Shown here: positions 22,695 to 34,562 of the stretch, piece after piece
Layout of the letters: each line of letters begins with the position of its first letter
Position numbering within the stretch: position 1 is the stretch's first letter
Source: Inonotus obliquus
Taxonomy: Eukaryota; Basidiomycota; Agaricomycetes; Hymenochaetales; Hymenochaetaceae
DNA length: 64,000 bases
Assembly (NCBI GenBank): GCA_032164295.1
Contig: JAJHTX010000003.1
Coordinates: 930,001 to 994,000, forward strand
Reading direction: 5' to 3'
Program-made: the position numbers and the translations under genes
The notes under the pieces: generated by a model
The model's input: only the letters and a program-made list of their open reading frames with translations
What the model was told of the DNA's origin: nothing
Databases searched by the model: none

Positions 22695-23600
22695 TTACAT
22701 ATACTTCCCTTCGTCCATGTCGTCCCAGGGCCAGTGCACCATGATCTCCGCCCGTTCCTCCTCCGTCGTGACCTCCGTCAACGCCTCCTCCTTCGTCCGC
22801 TTGCACAGTGCCACGGCCTCCTTGTAGTCCTGGGTGGGCACCCAGCCCTCCGGTCCGAGGCCGAGCATGTTCTGCCACACATCGAAAACCTTGTCTACCT
22901 TTCTCTGTTCTTCATTCAGCTCCATCGTCTCGCGTGCGTCCTCAGCGTCGAACACGACTGGACACGGTGCGCCTCCTCCCGTAAGCGTCTCCGCGCAACC
23001 TTCAGCTCGAGAGTCTCGCCCTCCCACGGGTTACTGGCGTGGTCGAAGAGGCGGCTGCGGAGCACGCACATGGGGTCCGTCAAGGCATCGTAATGGGGCT
23101 TGTTGTATCCCTCCATGTTCGTGTTGTACTCCTCCGTGTTCGTGACGTAGTGGTAATGGACAAGGAGGCGAAGATAGACTTCCTCCGCTGCGGTTCGCTC
23201 GCTTTCTTCTAACTCGTCAAAATTCTCCGGTAGCGAAGGCGGCATCCCTAGGGACGAGTGACGATGCGATGAGGAGATAGCGCTTCAAGTTCTCGATATG
23301 GGCTGACGGGGACTGCTCCTGGTACTGGTAACCATCCCTCCTCTCGCGGCGGAACGGAAAGAGCGGTTCACCGAGCTGATCAAGATAAGCCAGCTCTTTA
23401 CGGGCTGCTGCTCCGAGCGCTGCTTCGGCGTTTCCGTCTATAGTATTCGGCTGGCTCAAGGGCGTAATAAAAAAGGCAGAAAGCGGCGTACATGGTCCCC
23501 GTTCTACGTCGAGCTGTGATCTCCTGCCGTACCACATAGGCAGTCTCGTATCTGGACCAACGCAGAAACGCTCGTCCTTGTGTACCCATTGACAGATTAA
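22695..23600 (-). pseudogene. APH-like kinase A, truncated and lacking the catalytic loop
   Basis: Closest to copy C (44923-46778). The N-terminal lobe upstream of WYGRRSQLDVE is missing. A deletion near 23245 joins the LIASSLV segment directly to PPSLPENF, removing the HPDLQ catalytic loop and the LLDW metal-binding segment. A second frame break lies near 23000 (ETLELKV). The C-terminal GKYM end is intact at 22695. It cannot be an active kinase. Confidence 0.75.
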
Positions 23601-24620
23601 GCATCTTGGATTATCGTCTACAGACGATGGTGTAGAGCTTTATGGGCAGTATCGCATGCAAGTATAAGTAGAGTCAATTGAAGTGTCTTTCCATATCAAG
23701 TCAAGTTTGGATAATCAGGTTGCTCTTTCCAAACTAGTCAATTTCTTCTGACACAAGTCTTCTGAAACGAGCTGTGTGCGGCCAGTGGGACTGCCTAGCC
23801 TGTCATTTGAACTTAGACAATGAGCCCAGTCCCAAATGCCACTTCCAGTTATGCCCACCAGAGTAACCTCTGTCACTTCCGCAGGCTTAAAGTCCCTAAC
23901 AACTCCAAGTCAAATAATGCCAGAGTTGTAGATCAATGCAAAACTATACCTCGTAAAGACTGAGGACCAACAGATGTCGGCTTCCATTCTACAGACCAGG
24001 TTGTCGTACAGAGTCCATATACCCTTCACCCCCAAGCTGTCTCTGAGTATAGTGCAAATCCCAAAAGATACAACTGCTTTTTCATTATCATCACCAATAT
24101 TATTACAATCCTTGTCGTCATAGAAGGCAACGGTGGAAGAGGCATCAGAGGGCGGGCCAATGGACACTAGTAATAAACGAGTTTATAAGAGCCATCGACA
24201 AGAGCACAGACAGGAGACATAATGCACTCTTTTGAAAAAGGTCAGTCACTAGCATACCGAGAGAGTCTTAATCTGAGAGAGTGGGTAGTGGGATTTGGGA
24301 GGAGAAAAGCCTAGTGGTCGGGTTTACATAAATAACTGAAAGCCTGATCGGCGGCGTTTGCCGTTGATCCGACTGTCGCCAGCCACAGACTGAGATTTAG
24401 GGTTGCTATATGCTTTCAAGACCTGCTACGCTTATTTTTCCCCAAAAGAGCAGCAGCTCCTATGACGAGAGATCGCGAAGTTGAGATGAAAGTTGCCTCT
24501 AGATCATGGACTTATATTCGGCCTGTTATTATATCGCTGATTACAGGCTGTGAATGGTGCTATAGCACAACAATAGCACTAAATAAAACAACAACACCGC
24601 GGAATACTTCGCCCGATTCA
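23601..24620. other. intergenic region with a possible relic of a small cysteine-containing secreted protein
   Basis: On the minus strand a frame at 24167-23910 carries four spaced cysteines (DCNN, GICT, LVCR, DICW) and no ATG. Just upstream, in another frame, is a short hydrophobic stretch (MALINSFITS) that could be a signal peptide. A one-base frameshift would explain the break. The rest shows no gene. Confidence 0.3.
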
Positions 24621-26491
24621 TTACATGAAATCCTCTTCGTCCATATCGTTCAAGAACCAATTCGCCTCAGTCTTAGCCCGGACTTCCTCCTCCGGGATCT
24701 CTGTCAACACCCTCAGCTTTAGCAGCTCGGCGAGGGCCATGGCCATCTCGTAGTGTTCGTTGGACACCCAGGTCTCCGTCTCGAAGCCAATCAGGCCTCG
24801 GCACCCCTCAAAATTCTCGTCCGCTACTTGCAGCTTTGCGCTCAGCTCCTTCGTCTTGCGTAGGTCCTCGGGTTCGAACGCGACTGGGCACGGCACACCT
24901 TCCCCCATAAGCCTCCCCCACATCTCCGTTGCCTCTATCAGCGTAGTCTTCAGCGCGTGAGTCTCACCTTCCCATGGAGCACCGGCTTGGTCGAAAAGGC
25001 GGTAGATGAACATGGACACGGGGTCTGACAACGCATCGTAATGGGGCTTGTTATACTTCTCCGTGTTCTTGACGTAGTGGAAGTGGACGAGACGGCGGTG
25101 GTAGAGTCCCATCGCGTGGCTCTGCTCGGATTGGTCCAGCTCGTCCATGTTCGCCGGCAGTGAGGGTGGGGTGAGAGCCTGCGAGACCCGGTCATCGTAG
25201 TTCTGCAAGCGACCTGGGATAGCAGCGAGGAGAAACAAAGGTAGGATCGAGGCGTGTTGCCAGTCGAGCAGGCCCACGATTTTCAACTCGTTAGAGTCTG
25301 ACGACGTCGACACGATGACGTTGCTCGGCTGGAGATCGGGGTGCCGGATACAGAAATGAGAGAGAACTGAGTTCTTGGTCTTGGAGACGAGCGAGGATGC
25401 GATGAGAAGGTAGCGTTCGAGATTCTTAATGTGGTCCGACGGTGACTGCTCCTTATACTCGTAAGCCTCCATTCTTTCACGCTGGAACGGTAGTAGCGGT
25501 CGACCAAACTTTTCCAGATACGCCAGTTCCTTGCGAGCTACTGCTACGAGCGCTGCCTCGGCATTTTCGTCTGTAATCTCAATGAGTTCCGGAAAGCTCA
25601 ACCAAAGAAAGGGCAAAGAGTGGCGTACATGGTCCCCTGTCCACGTCGAGCTGCGACCTCCTTCCGTACCACATATGCAGCCTGGCATCTGGACCAACGC
25701 AGAAGCGCTCGTCGTTGAGCGGGATGCCCGTCCTCCCTGCCACCTTCTCCAGGTCGTTGGCATAGTAGAGGCTTCCACCAGCCGGAAAAGGAATCGACAT
25801 CATTCGAGATTCGAGTTGAACAAGTTGACGCAAGACCGAAACGATATCCGGTTCCTCCAGCTCCATCCACACGTCGCTGAGCTTCGTGCCTCTCATAAAC
25901 TCCATGAAAATATACTCCGTCTTCGCAGCGTTGTCCGACGAAGGAGAGTAATCGTAAACCTCGGGAACAGGCAACTCAGAGGAACGGAGGAAACGCATTG
26001 TGGCTACCTCACTAGCAATAGCGTAGAACTTGGGGACCGTGACGGGGTAAGGGATGCGGGCCACCATCTCGAAGCCGTCGTGCATGGTGATAAGAAAAGT
26101 CCGGTTGAAGCCGCCCTCCGCGAGCTTCACAAATGTGTGGATATCTTGCGAAGTCCGACCAACAGACTGCGCCGCAAGTCGACAAAGCTCGTCGATGTCG
26201 AACTCACGTCTGCGCTCTGCGAGGCGAAGATCATTGTTGACGCTGAATGTGCGGGATTACTGCTTAGACATATACGTTAGAGAACAGCATGTTTAAGACT
26301 TACAGCCAGCGTCCCGATGAATAGTTGAAGAGATCATCAGAAAAGTCTGACATGCTTGAGAATGCACGACGGGGCAGCTGCCAACAGGTCCGAGTGAAGT
26401 TAGAGATAGAGGAGGAAGAGTATGACAAGCGCAGTGAGATTGGAGCCTTCAGCGAGTTGAAGACGAGCCTCACGCTCCCAAGGCAGGGCAT
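24621..26491 (-). CDS. APH-like phosphotransferase B (intact, 3 exons)
   Basis: A protein-kinase-fold phosphotransferase of the aminoglycoside phosphotransferase family; the fungal substrate is unknown. Exons 26491-26304, 26242-25629 and 25570-24621 give 583 aa. Seen: an N-terminal lobe with KLAEGGFNRTFLI (nucleotide loop), hinge region YIFMEFMRG, catalytic loop HPDLQPSN with Asp and Asn, and metal site GLLDWQHA. Introns are 61 (donor GTAAGT) and 58 bases. Start MPCLGS is chosen because copy C has MPYLGS at the same position; MSDFSDD farther in is an alternative. It lies beside broken copy A, pointing to tandem duplication. Confidence 0.8.
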
Positions 26492-26734
26492 GCCAATGCA
26501 TGTGGGGAAGAAGGAAAGTAAGAAACCAGCCAGCACGCCGTCTAAAGAGAGAGGCTGCACAGCAGAATACCTCAACCTCCTTCAGCTCTCGAGTGGCGCT
26601 GTAACCGAAGAAACGAGACTTCTCACGGTCCATGCCGCGTCGTGCCGGAGCTCGCTTATCCTTAAGCGATTACCGTTTTTTGAGAGACGACACATTCGAC
26701 TCCATGTATCCCCTTCCACATCACAAAACTAACT

Positions 26735-27094
26735 ACAGTTTGGAGTGGCTAAAGCCGACAACTCAAGTCGCATTAAATTGTAACTGTATCTCCTCCTCCA
26801 CAACACTTCGGATTGACTTTTAAAGTGTATAGATGGATAGCTAGAGTATGTAGGAATATAACTTGCATTTTTTCAGATTTTTTTCTCAAGGTCGAAAATT
26901 TTTCTTGGGAAAAATTGAAACAAATATTCAAATAATTAAAAATTATTTAATTTAATTAGTAATGCCATCAAATATGACCAAATCGGGTATATTATATAAC
27001 AGAATCATGTTGATTGTTGCCTCATCAAGAAATTATCTATTGTTCCAAGAAATCGTGACCAAGAAAAATCTGCATATATGCACCTCTCAATCTA
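26735..27094. other. AT-rich intergenic sequence
   Basis: No gene or repeat recognised. The composition turns AT-rich towards the Tc1 insertion. Confidence 0.5.
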
Positions 27095-28329
27095 CAGTCA
27101 TATGACAAAAGTTTTGTCGCGTCACATTTTTCACTTTGTACCGTAGACTTTTGAATAGCATTACTCCACAACAAAATAAAAATTTATCTAATTAGTATTT
27201 AGTAGATGCTCCCCTGACCTCCACCAACTGTTCAACACGTCTAGGCATGCTATCTATGAGTTTATTAATTACTTTAATGTCAATCTTTTCCCACTCCTCC
27301 AAAAGTGCCCTCTTCAACTCCTCCTCATTCCTAGGTCTAACTGGCCTCTTGTTAATTGCAATTTTCATCAGATACCAAACATGTTCAATAGGGTTCATGT
27401 CTGGTGACTGAGCTGGGTGGGGGAACCTCTCCATTGAGTTGATATCCCTAAACTCTTGTGCCACCTTGCATCTGTGAACTGATGCCCCATCTTCCATCAC
27501 CTTTGCAACCCTCCTCTCCTCATACAGCTCCACATAAAAGTCCCAGAGGGGTCCTGCCATAACCAAATCAACATAATCCACACCCTTCCTCCTATCCTTG
27601 GGGATAAATATGAGTGGGCCCTTCTTGTTATACGCAATACATCCCCAAACCATGACACTCGTTCTTCCTGACTTGAAAGTGGCTGCCAGGCACTTCTCGT
27701 CGAATGCCTCTTCGGTGCGACGCCATACCAGAGGGGCCTTTGAGTGCTTTCCAAGCTCAACTGAGGATTCATCTGTCCAGATCACCCTATGCCACTCCTC
27801 CTCCTCATGATCAATTGCAGCCTCCCCCCACTCCAGCCTCCTCTCCTTGTGTTCATCAGTTAGAAATGGTTTCTTGCGTGCATGGCGTGAGAACATCCCC
27901 AAATCACGATGTAAGGACCTCTGGACAGTCCTGGGGGCAATGGGTTTGAGTGCACCAGCATTAGGATTTCGGGTGATGTCGGCAAGTGTTTGACATCTGT
28001 TGCCATCAAGGGAGCGCTGCAGATAATGTAACCCCCTGTCACCAATCTTGTGTGGACGTCCGCTCCTGGGTAGATCATCGACATGGCCTCGCTCAGCATA
28101 GTTCTTGAGAATGCGCTGTATGGTACGAATGGTGCAATTGAAGGCTTTTGCAATTTCCTCGCGAGGGAGTTGAGTTTGGCAAAGATTAAGTATAGCAGCA
28201 CGTTGAGCAGGAGTAGTGTTAGAGGATCCAAGTTGTTTGGGCATGATTGAGTCAGTGGTTGTGGTGGTATAAGATAAAGAGTGGTTGTGTTGTGACGTGA
28301 ATGCGACAAAACTTTTGTCATGTGACTGT
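27095..28329 (-). mobile_element. Tc1/mariner transposon, apparently complete
   Basis: 1,235 bp bounded by 26-bp inverted repeats (CAGTCATATGACAAAAG... at the left, its complement ending at 28329 with one mismatch). A TA dinucleotide flanks both ends (27093-27094 and 28330-28331), the usual Tc1 target duplication. A near-palindrome GACAAAAGTTTTGTC lies inside each terminus. It carries one intact transposase gene. Confidence 0.88.
27192..28244 (-). CDS. Tc1-type transposase (DD34E)
   Basis: Cut-and-paste transposase of 350 aa, the usual Tc1 length. Start MPKQLG is chosen because the frame upstream runs into the terminal repeat. The N-terminus has a paired-type helix-turn-helix (AQRAAILNLCQ ... 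TIRTIQRILKNY) and a GRP linker (RSGRPHKI). Catalytic residues are in WTDESS, MEDGA and NPIEHVW, with 34 residues between the second Asp and the Glu. No stop or frameshift. It could still be active. Confidence 0.9.
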   Translation of the reverse strand: MPKQLGSSNTTPAQRAAILNLCQTQLPREEIAKAFNCTIRTIQRILKNYAERGHVDDLPRSGRPHKIGDRGLHYLQRSLDGNRCQTLADITRNPNAGALKPIAPRTVQRSLHRDLGMFSRHARKKPFLTDEHKERRLEWGEAAIDHEEEEWHRVIWTDESSVELGKHSKAPLVWRRTEEAFDEKCLAATFKSGRTSVMVWGCIAYNKKGPLIFIPKDRRKGVDYVDLVMAGPLWDFYVELYEERRVAKVMEDGASVHRCKVAQEFRDINSMERFPHPAQSPDMNPIEHVWYLMKIAINKRPVRPRNEEELKRALLEEWEKIDIKVINKLIDSMPRRVEQLVEVRGASTKY

Positions 28330-28512
28330 ACAAGGTGAAGTATTGAATCTTTCAGAATGTTGTATGCTGAAATCAGGTGTATGTCTTTAAGCAGCTTTCC
28401 CGCAAAGGTAAGGTGCTGCTGGTTTGGCAGAATTCTGTATAGTTGTGAGTTTTGATTCGATGATATAAAGGTAATCATACCTTTCTTTATCCTGTATCTT
28501 ATTCTTCACCGT
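28330..28512. other. flank between Tc1 and repeat R1
   Basis: Short unique sequence into which the Tc1 element inserted; no gene seen. Confidence 0.5.
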
Positions 28513-31304
28513 TGAATGTGCGAGAATGTGGCCGGTATCAGAAATACCGGACGAGGGGGGTACAATTTAGGTGTGTTGGGAGGGTCGGTACGTAGCGGTA
28601 CTAAGTCGTACTGACATAGACAGGTCGTCAAGAGAGATAGTAGGGCCTGGCTGGATTGATGAGTACAGGAGGCTATAGGTGACCGCTCAAGAGACGAAGA
28701 ATCAGGATACAATTGATACCGAGACAAATCCATCGATACCGTGTCGCTCGTTGTTTGGTATCACGGTAGTGAGAACGAAGCAGTAGAGAAGATGAGTAGA
28801 GGATGAGTTTCTGATAGAACTAGTTGTGAGACGAGGGGGCAAGGATGACAAAGACGATATCGACGACTACCGGTCTCGATACCGGCGACTACGAGACGAG
28901 ACGAATGAACGGAGACTTGAACGAGATGAGCAAAACCCGGATCTTCACTCTGAAAGTTCCTCTCAGGTTTGCTATGGTAGAATATGCAGGCTATAAATAC
29001 CATAATACCGTAGCCATTCAAGATACCAAATAGGGAGTTTTTACAAGTCGAATCGTACCGCAATCCAGTACAAGAAAGGGAACATAATGTCGAATTGAAT
29101 GTAAAATTATAATCAGGGGAAACATAAGATGATGAATAAGAAGTTTTATCAGGGGGTAGTTAAGAATAGGGTGGGACGAGACAAGAACCCAATGAAAACT
29201 CACAACGAGTGATACTGAGGTAGAGTGGCGGTGAATGTGCGAGAACGCGGCTGGTATCAGAAGTACCGGACGAGGGGGGTACAATTTAGATGCGTTGGGA
29301 GGGCCGGTACATGGCAGTACTAAGTCGTACAGTCACAGACAAGTCGTCCAGAGAGAATAGTAGGGCCTGGCTGGATTGATGAGTACAGGAGGCTATAGGT
29401 GACCGCTCCAGAGGCGAGGTATCAGGAGATGATTGATACCGAGACGAATCTGTCGATACCGAGTCGTCTGGTGTCCGGTATCACGGTAGAGAGATCGAAG
29501 CAGTAGAGAAGGCGAGCTGAGAGGGTGTTTCTGATGGGACTAGTTGTGAGACGAGAGGTGAGGGCGACGAAGACGATAACGATGAATGTGCGAGAACGCG
29601 GCCGGTATCAGAAGTACCGGACGAGGGGGGTACGATTTAGATGCGTTGGGAGGGCCGGTACGTGGCGGTACTAAGTCGTACAGTCACAGACAAGTCGTCA
29701 AGAGAGAATAGTAGGGCCTGGCTGGATTGATGAGTGCAGGAGGCTATAGGTGACTACTCAAGAGGCGAGGTATCAGGAGACGATCGATACCGAGACGAAT
29801 CCGTCGATACCGAGTTGTCTGGTGTCCGGTATCACGGTAGAGAGGACGAAGCAGTAGAGAAAGCGAGCTGAGGAGGTGTTTCTGATGGGACTGGTCGTGA
29901 GATGAGAGGCGAGGATGACGAAGACGAAAACGATGACTACCAGTATCGATACCGACGACTACGAGACGAGACGAACGACCGGGACTTGAACGAGATGAGC
30001 AAAACCCGGATCTTCACTCTGAAAGTTCCTCTCAGGTTTGCTATGGTAGAACATGCAGGCTATAAATACCATAATACCGTAGCCATTCAAGATACCAAAT
30101 GGGGAGTTTTTACAAGTCGAATCGTACCACAATCCGGTACAAGAAAGGGAACATAAAGTCGAATTGAATATAAAATTATAATCAGGGGAAACATAAGATG
30201 ATGAATGAATAAGAAGTTTTATCAGGGGGTAGCTAAGAATAGGGTGGGACGAGACAAGAACCCAATGAAAACTCACGACGAGTGATACCGAGGTAGGGCG
30301 GCGGTACCGACGTCGACCAGCGCTAAAATAAGGACATGTCTCAAGCTACCGCATGGGCGCTCCTGGTGATGTCCCTGTCGTCTCCTTAGCAGGAGAAGCA
30401 CATCATCCTGATTTACCTTTGTTCCGGTATCATGATCCGTGCAGCGTCAGTCTGGGCGTCTACCAATCGATCGGACGGCGTGCTCCGATGTTGACGTGTC
30501 GGTACAACCCAACCTTGGCAATGGAGTACTCTACCGCTCGGTACCAATCAGTACCCTGGGATCGTCCCTGAGCATCAACAAGATCACTCGAGCCCCTCGA
30601 TATTGATCGGTACGCGTTGCCTGACTCGACTGGGCATTGCTTGGCTTCCCCTCCGAGTCGGATCGATGGCCTCCTCCGAGATCAAAGTAGTGTACGGCAG
30701 ACTTGATTCAATTCCCAACCTTCCTCTCGACGTAGATCTCCGAGGGCGTGGTCTCGACCTAGCACATGTTACGAACTCCGGTACAGGAGCGGACCATCGG
30801 TATCAACACCGGTATCGTCGGTATCGATGCATGGCGGTTCAGAAGGGCATACCGTCGGACTTGGAGCTTCGACCATGATCCAACTCTTCACAGCAACGTA
30901 TGGCAGACCGATTGCAGCTTTGTGAGCCTTTCCCTCTGGTATGGGCTGTCGAGGGCATAGTATTGACTAGACGTGGACTATTAAGCGTCAGTATCAGGAT
31001 GGGTGGACGGTACGGTATCGGTATCATCGGTATCGAAGTCTGGTGGTTCAGTACTGTGATGGAAGACGGGCATAGGGATTGGTGATTCGGTATTGGTGCA
31101 GAACAGTTCTCAATCGTTCTTAGCCTTGTCAAATCGCAGAAGCCTCGTACTTTGTTGGAACCGCAGGCGTAGATAGGACGGCAGAAGTATCGTGGTCCGA
31201 AGAGAAGTAAGAAGCGGTAGAATCACAGAAGTATTGTTAATTGGAAGAAGCGGTAGAATTGCAGAATTAAGCCCATATCGATCGTAGCCTCCGGTATTAC
31301 CCTT
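28513..31304 (+). repeat. repeat R1, full copy with two extra 5' units
   Basis: A non-coding repeat whose full unit (29583-31304, about 1.72 kb) runs from TGAATGTGCGAG to TATTACCCTT. Two partial 5' units precede it: 28513-29231 (first ~719 bp) and 29232-29582 (first ~351 bp). GGTATCG/CGATACC motifs are scattered densely. No conserved ORF is found, and no terminal repeats. It joins gag of element B2 at 31304/31305. Confidence 0.75.
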
Positions 31305-31996
31305 TATCGGTCGTAGCCCTAACTTCCACAACTTCCTTGCTGTATTCTTCTTCAACAAAGGCTGACTCTGGCAGCTCACCAAGCTGTTCCGCCATCTCCC
31401 TTCGAATTGTCGGATCCATTCCCACAATGATCTGTCACACCACCTGTTTCTTGTCCGGACATTGGCTCGCAAAGTGTCCAGGTTTCCTGCACGCCCAACA
31501 AAGTAGTTGATGATGAGCTGCGTCGACTTCCATGGGAATTCCCATTCCAGGGTGTGTACCCGGTTTTGCTCCTTGTGCCTGCACCGGGGGACGTTGTTGT
31601 TGGGGTGGGGGTCCTGGGGGTCGACAATATTGAGTTTGAGGAGGAGGGGGGAAGGTTCGTGCTGGTGGTCGATTCGGACGTAGTTGCGTTCGAAGTTGTT
31701 TCTCTACTGCATCAACGGCTAGTGCTTTCGCTTTCCATCCGTCGTACTTCACTGGTACCTTTTCTGCTCGCATTACTCCTCAAAGAACGTCAGGATTGAC
31801 CGCTTGTTCCAGTCGATGGATAAGGACAGCGTCATGTTCCTCCTTGACAAGTACCGCCGAGATCCTTAGTTGCTCAAAGACGTCGAAGAATTCGTCAGCT
31901 GTACGACGTCCCTGTACTTCCGTGTAGATTTGTGCCAACGCCTTGGATGCTCTGTGGGGATCTCTGAAGGACACGTCGAGAGCTTCGATAAACTTC

Positions 31997-33563
31997 TGAA
32001 ATGATTGTGCTGAAATTTTGATTCGATTAGGAACGTCGATCAAAACTACCCCGGATGGGACCGGTTAATTTCACTGGCCGGAGACGATCAGGATCGACAG
32101 CGAGAAGCGAAGAACATGCACTGCTAATACAATCCGAAGCCGACGATCAAGAAGCATCGGCTAGCAACGCTAATCCCGACGATCACACTAAACCTTCGCA
32201 AACGATGCAGCAAGTACAACAATCTCCAACGGCTTGCTATAAATGCAGAAGAGTGCGACAGATCATCGAAGACTTACACAAGATAATACTACGGGAGGCA
32301 ACGGGCATGTTGACATATCATGTGTCCAGCGAACGAGCAACAGCTTATCGAGAATACCACAATCCCCCGGAGGTCATTTGAAATCGCACGAGGTCAACAA
32401 TAGCAATGGATACGGCAATAGGCATGCAACCAAAGACACACTGGACAATAGTAGGAATCCACGACATATTAGCACTCGAGTGCCCAAGCACATTCGTGGA
32501 GATCAGTGCAGACTATGTTACGAACCGCCGCTCACCAATAACAGCGGCATGGGTTGCAAACACACTCAGGGAACTATGGGCATACTGCAAAGCTATTCGA
32601 CTACAAGGAGACCTATACCTAGGCTGGAGAATACCTTCGAACGATACTCGACGAAGTGTACGGCTACTCATCACCATAGGCACCTATGTTAAACCACCTT
32701 GGTTTCCCCACGATGATATCCGATGTCGAATCACACTTGACGGCCCCGAACAAGAGTCCCGAGGCGACAAGCAAATCACAGCCTTCATAGCCCCAGATGC
32801 TATACAATGGAACCCCGACGGAATTCCTTAAATGCACGAGCAACTGCAGACGAGCGAACTCTAACTACGGCACAGCCATGTAAAACCAATGGCATACGAA
32901 CACGCATTCAACGACTCACTCACTGACTCACTCTATGCACAGGGCGCAGCACAAGGCCGACCCCGAGCATAGGTTTCAATTCAGTTCAAGTCAAGATGAG
33001 TCAATGCCGAGTCATCGCCTTGCACAGGGCGCAGTCAATGAGTCAATCCGCAGCAGAACAATAGGAATACCAGACGAGTTTGGAAGCTAGAATAACGAAT
33101 CAGATCGAGAGTAGGAACTACGGAGCGTAGGAAGTGGTCCGTCCACAACATGAGGAAAAGGTATAAATAGTTGTAGACTTAGACCGTAGCTCCCCATCTT
33201 TCTTTCGATTGTTTTGTCCATCGAGTCCTCTTAGGCCTCTAGCTTCTAATCTGAAGACCACCTAATCTGCTTAACCTCTCTTACTCTACGGCGTGGAACG
33301 ATTGATTAGTCGCCCACCGACTAGGGAAGCTTACGAACGGCAGTCGACACTGTCCTACTAGTCTGTCAACGAGGTTAAGGCTCGACTTGATCAGTTAAAC
33401 GAAAGCGTCTGAGGCAACGCTTAGTATACTTGGGAATCTGCCCTGCTTGTGAAAACTGAGTAGGCTCCGGAAACTCTTAGAAAAGCATCGCCGAACCCGT
33501 AACCAACCGGACTGTCCTATTGTGGTTACTGTATAGTCCCTTTAGGGCGAGCGTTTTCTAACA
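31997..33563 (+). repeat. LTR X, copy 1 (solo LTR with target duplication)
   Basis: 1,567 bp from TGAAATGATT to TTTTCTAACA, flanked by the 5-bp duplication ACTTC (31992-31996 and 33564-33568) inside gag of B2. TG...CA ends, 5-bp duplication and a TATAAATAG box at about 33164 fit a solo LTR with a long U3. Other copies: 37184-38700 (X2, minus) and 11873-12034 (X3, fragment). Confidence 0.7.
32055..32831 (+). pseudogene. ORF inside LTR X1, unknown function
   Basis: One frame covers 259 codons with a single TGA at 32379-32381, dividing it into 108 and 141 codons. The 141-codon part (starting MDTAIGMQPK) is also open in copy X2 (38291-37866), where the preceding part breaks earlier at a CGA-to-TGA difference. 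Differences between copies are often replacements, so there is little sign of selection. No domain recognised. The short stretch CYKCRRVRQII loosely recalls the region after the gag zinc knuckle. Confidence 0.4.
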
Positions 33564-34562
33564 ACTTCCCGAAGTCGTCCGGGATGGTCGAACTTCCATC
33601 AGCTGCAGTGTTTTGGTCGACGTAGTTTTGCGCCCACATCGAAGCTCGTCCTGACTTTAGATAAGATAGTATGAACTTGATTTGGTTGACGTCCATTCCA
33701 AACCTCCCTGGATTCTCCGAGATGTACAATATGAACTCCTGACGGAAGTCCTCGTATTTGTTGCCTCCGTGATACTGCCTTGGTTTGTCAACAGATGGAT
33801 TGTCCGTCGACATTGTTGTTGGTGCATTTGTTGGTGTCCTCGGCTGTCCAACTCCTGCGATCATGTCCGCTGTGAGGTGCGACATTTCGTCTTTAGGAGG
33901 TTCAACGTTAATAGGGTCCTCAGGGGGTAGAACAGGTTCGTGTGTCGACGGTGGTCTAGATATGATACTTTGAGGAGGATCAAATGCTCCTACAGTTGGT
34001 TCCTCAGGTTCTTCACGAGCTGAGAATCTAGTAGCTGTTGACGAGGTTGGGGCGAACGATGATATGGGAGCTGGGACGGTAGTTGGTGCGTGTGCCCAAT
34101 TGTCTTTTGCTTGATCCCAAACTATGCGCTGTTCCTTTCCAGTGTTTGTCGTATAATAGAAACCTTGACGACTTCTACTGTACCTCTCGCTTCTAAGCTG
34201 ACCAAGACGCTGAACCGTGCGTTCCGATACAGTATCTATTGTGGCGGTCTGACGGGGAGAGGATGAGTTTGTTGTTGTTGTCGACGAGCAGGGATTGTAT
34301 CGTCGAAGGAAATAGTAACTTTAAAAATCCAGAGGGGGATGACAAAAGAGATACGCTGACTGCAGTATACTTCGTCTGTCCGCTTCATCCAGATACGGTT
34401 GCCTCGAAAATGTAACGTTAATGTTAACACCAGTGTTCACCAATATACGATTGACTTCTGCCAACTGGAAGGGTCTTCTTCTTCGACCTTAACGTCAACT
34501 TCCTCGATCTTTACTTCTACCTCTTCTTCCTTAACAATGACTACTGGTCGCTGGGGGTGGTA

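Larger units (their letters stand above)
31305..33885 (-). pseudogene. gag: gag of element B2, split by LTR X1 and carrying the same TGA codons
   Basis: N-terminal part 33885-33569 and the remainder 31996-31305, separated by X1. The joined parts match gag of B almost residue for residue, including the zinc knuckle. Both TGA codons of B (after AVNPDVL and after DKKQVV) are present here too. The end is cut by R1. Not functional. Confidence 0.85.

Noticed and set aside
22383..23093. 236-codon plus-strand frame
   Set aside because: Antisense of the DUF-like and kinase A pseudogenes; the similar frames at 25531-26280 and 44674-45441 are antisense of the other kinase copies.
28845..30156. short frames with YRYRR-rich peptides in R1
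   Set aside because: They come from the GGTATCG-rich repeat and are not conserved as frames among its copies.
32406..32831. 141-codon frame as a host gene
   Set aside because: It lies wholly inside LTR X, is repeated in X2 with many replacement differences, and has no recognised domain.
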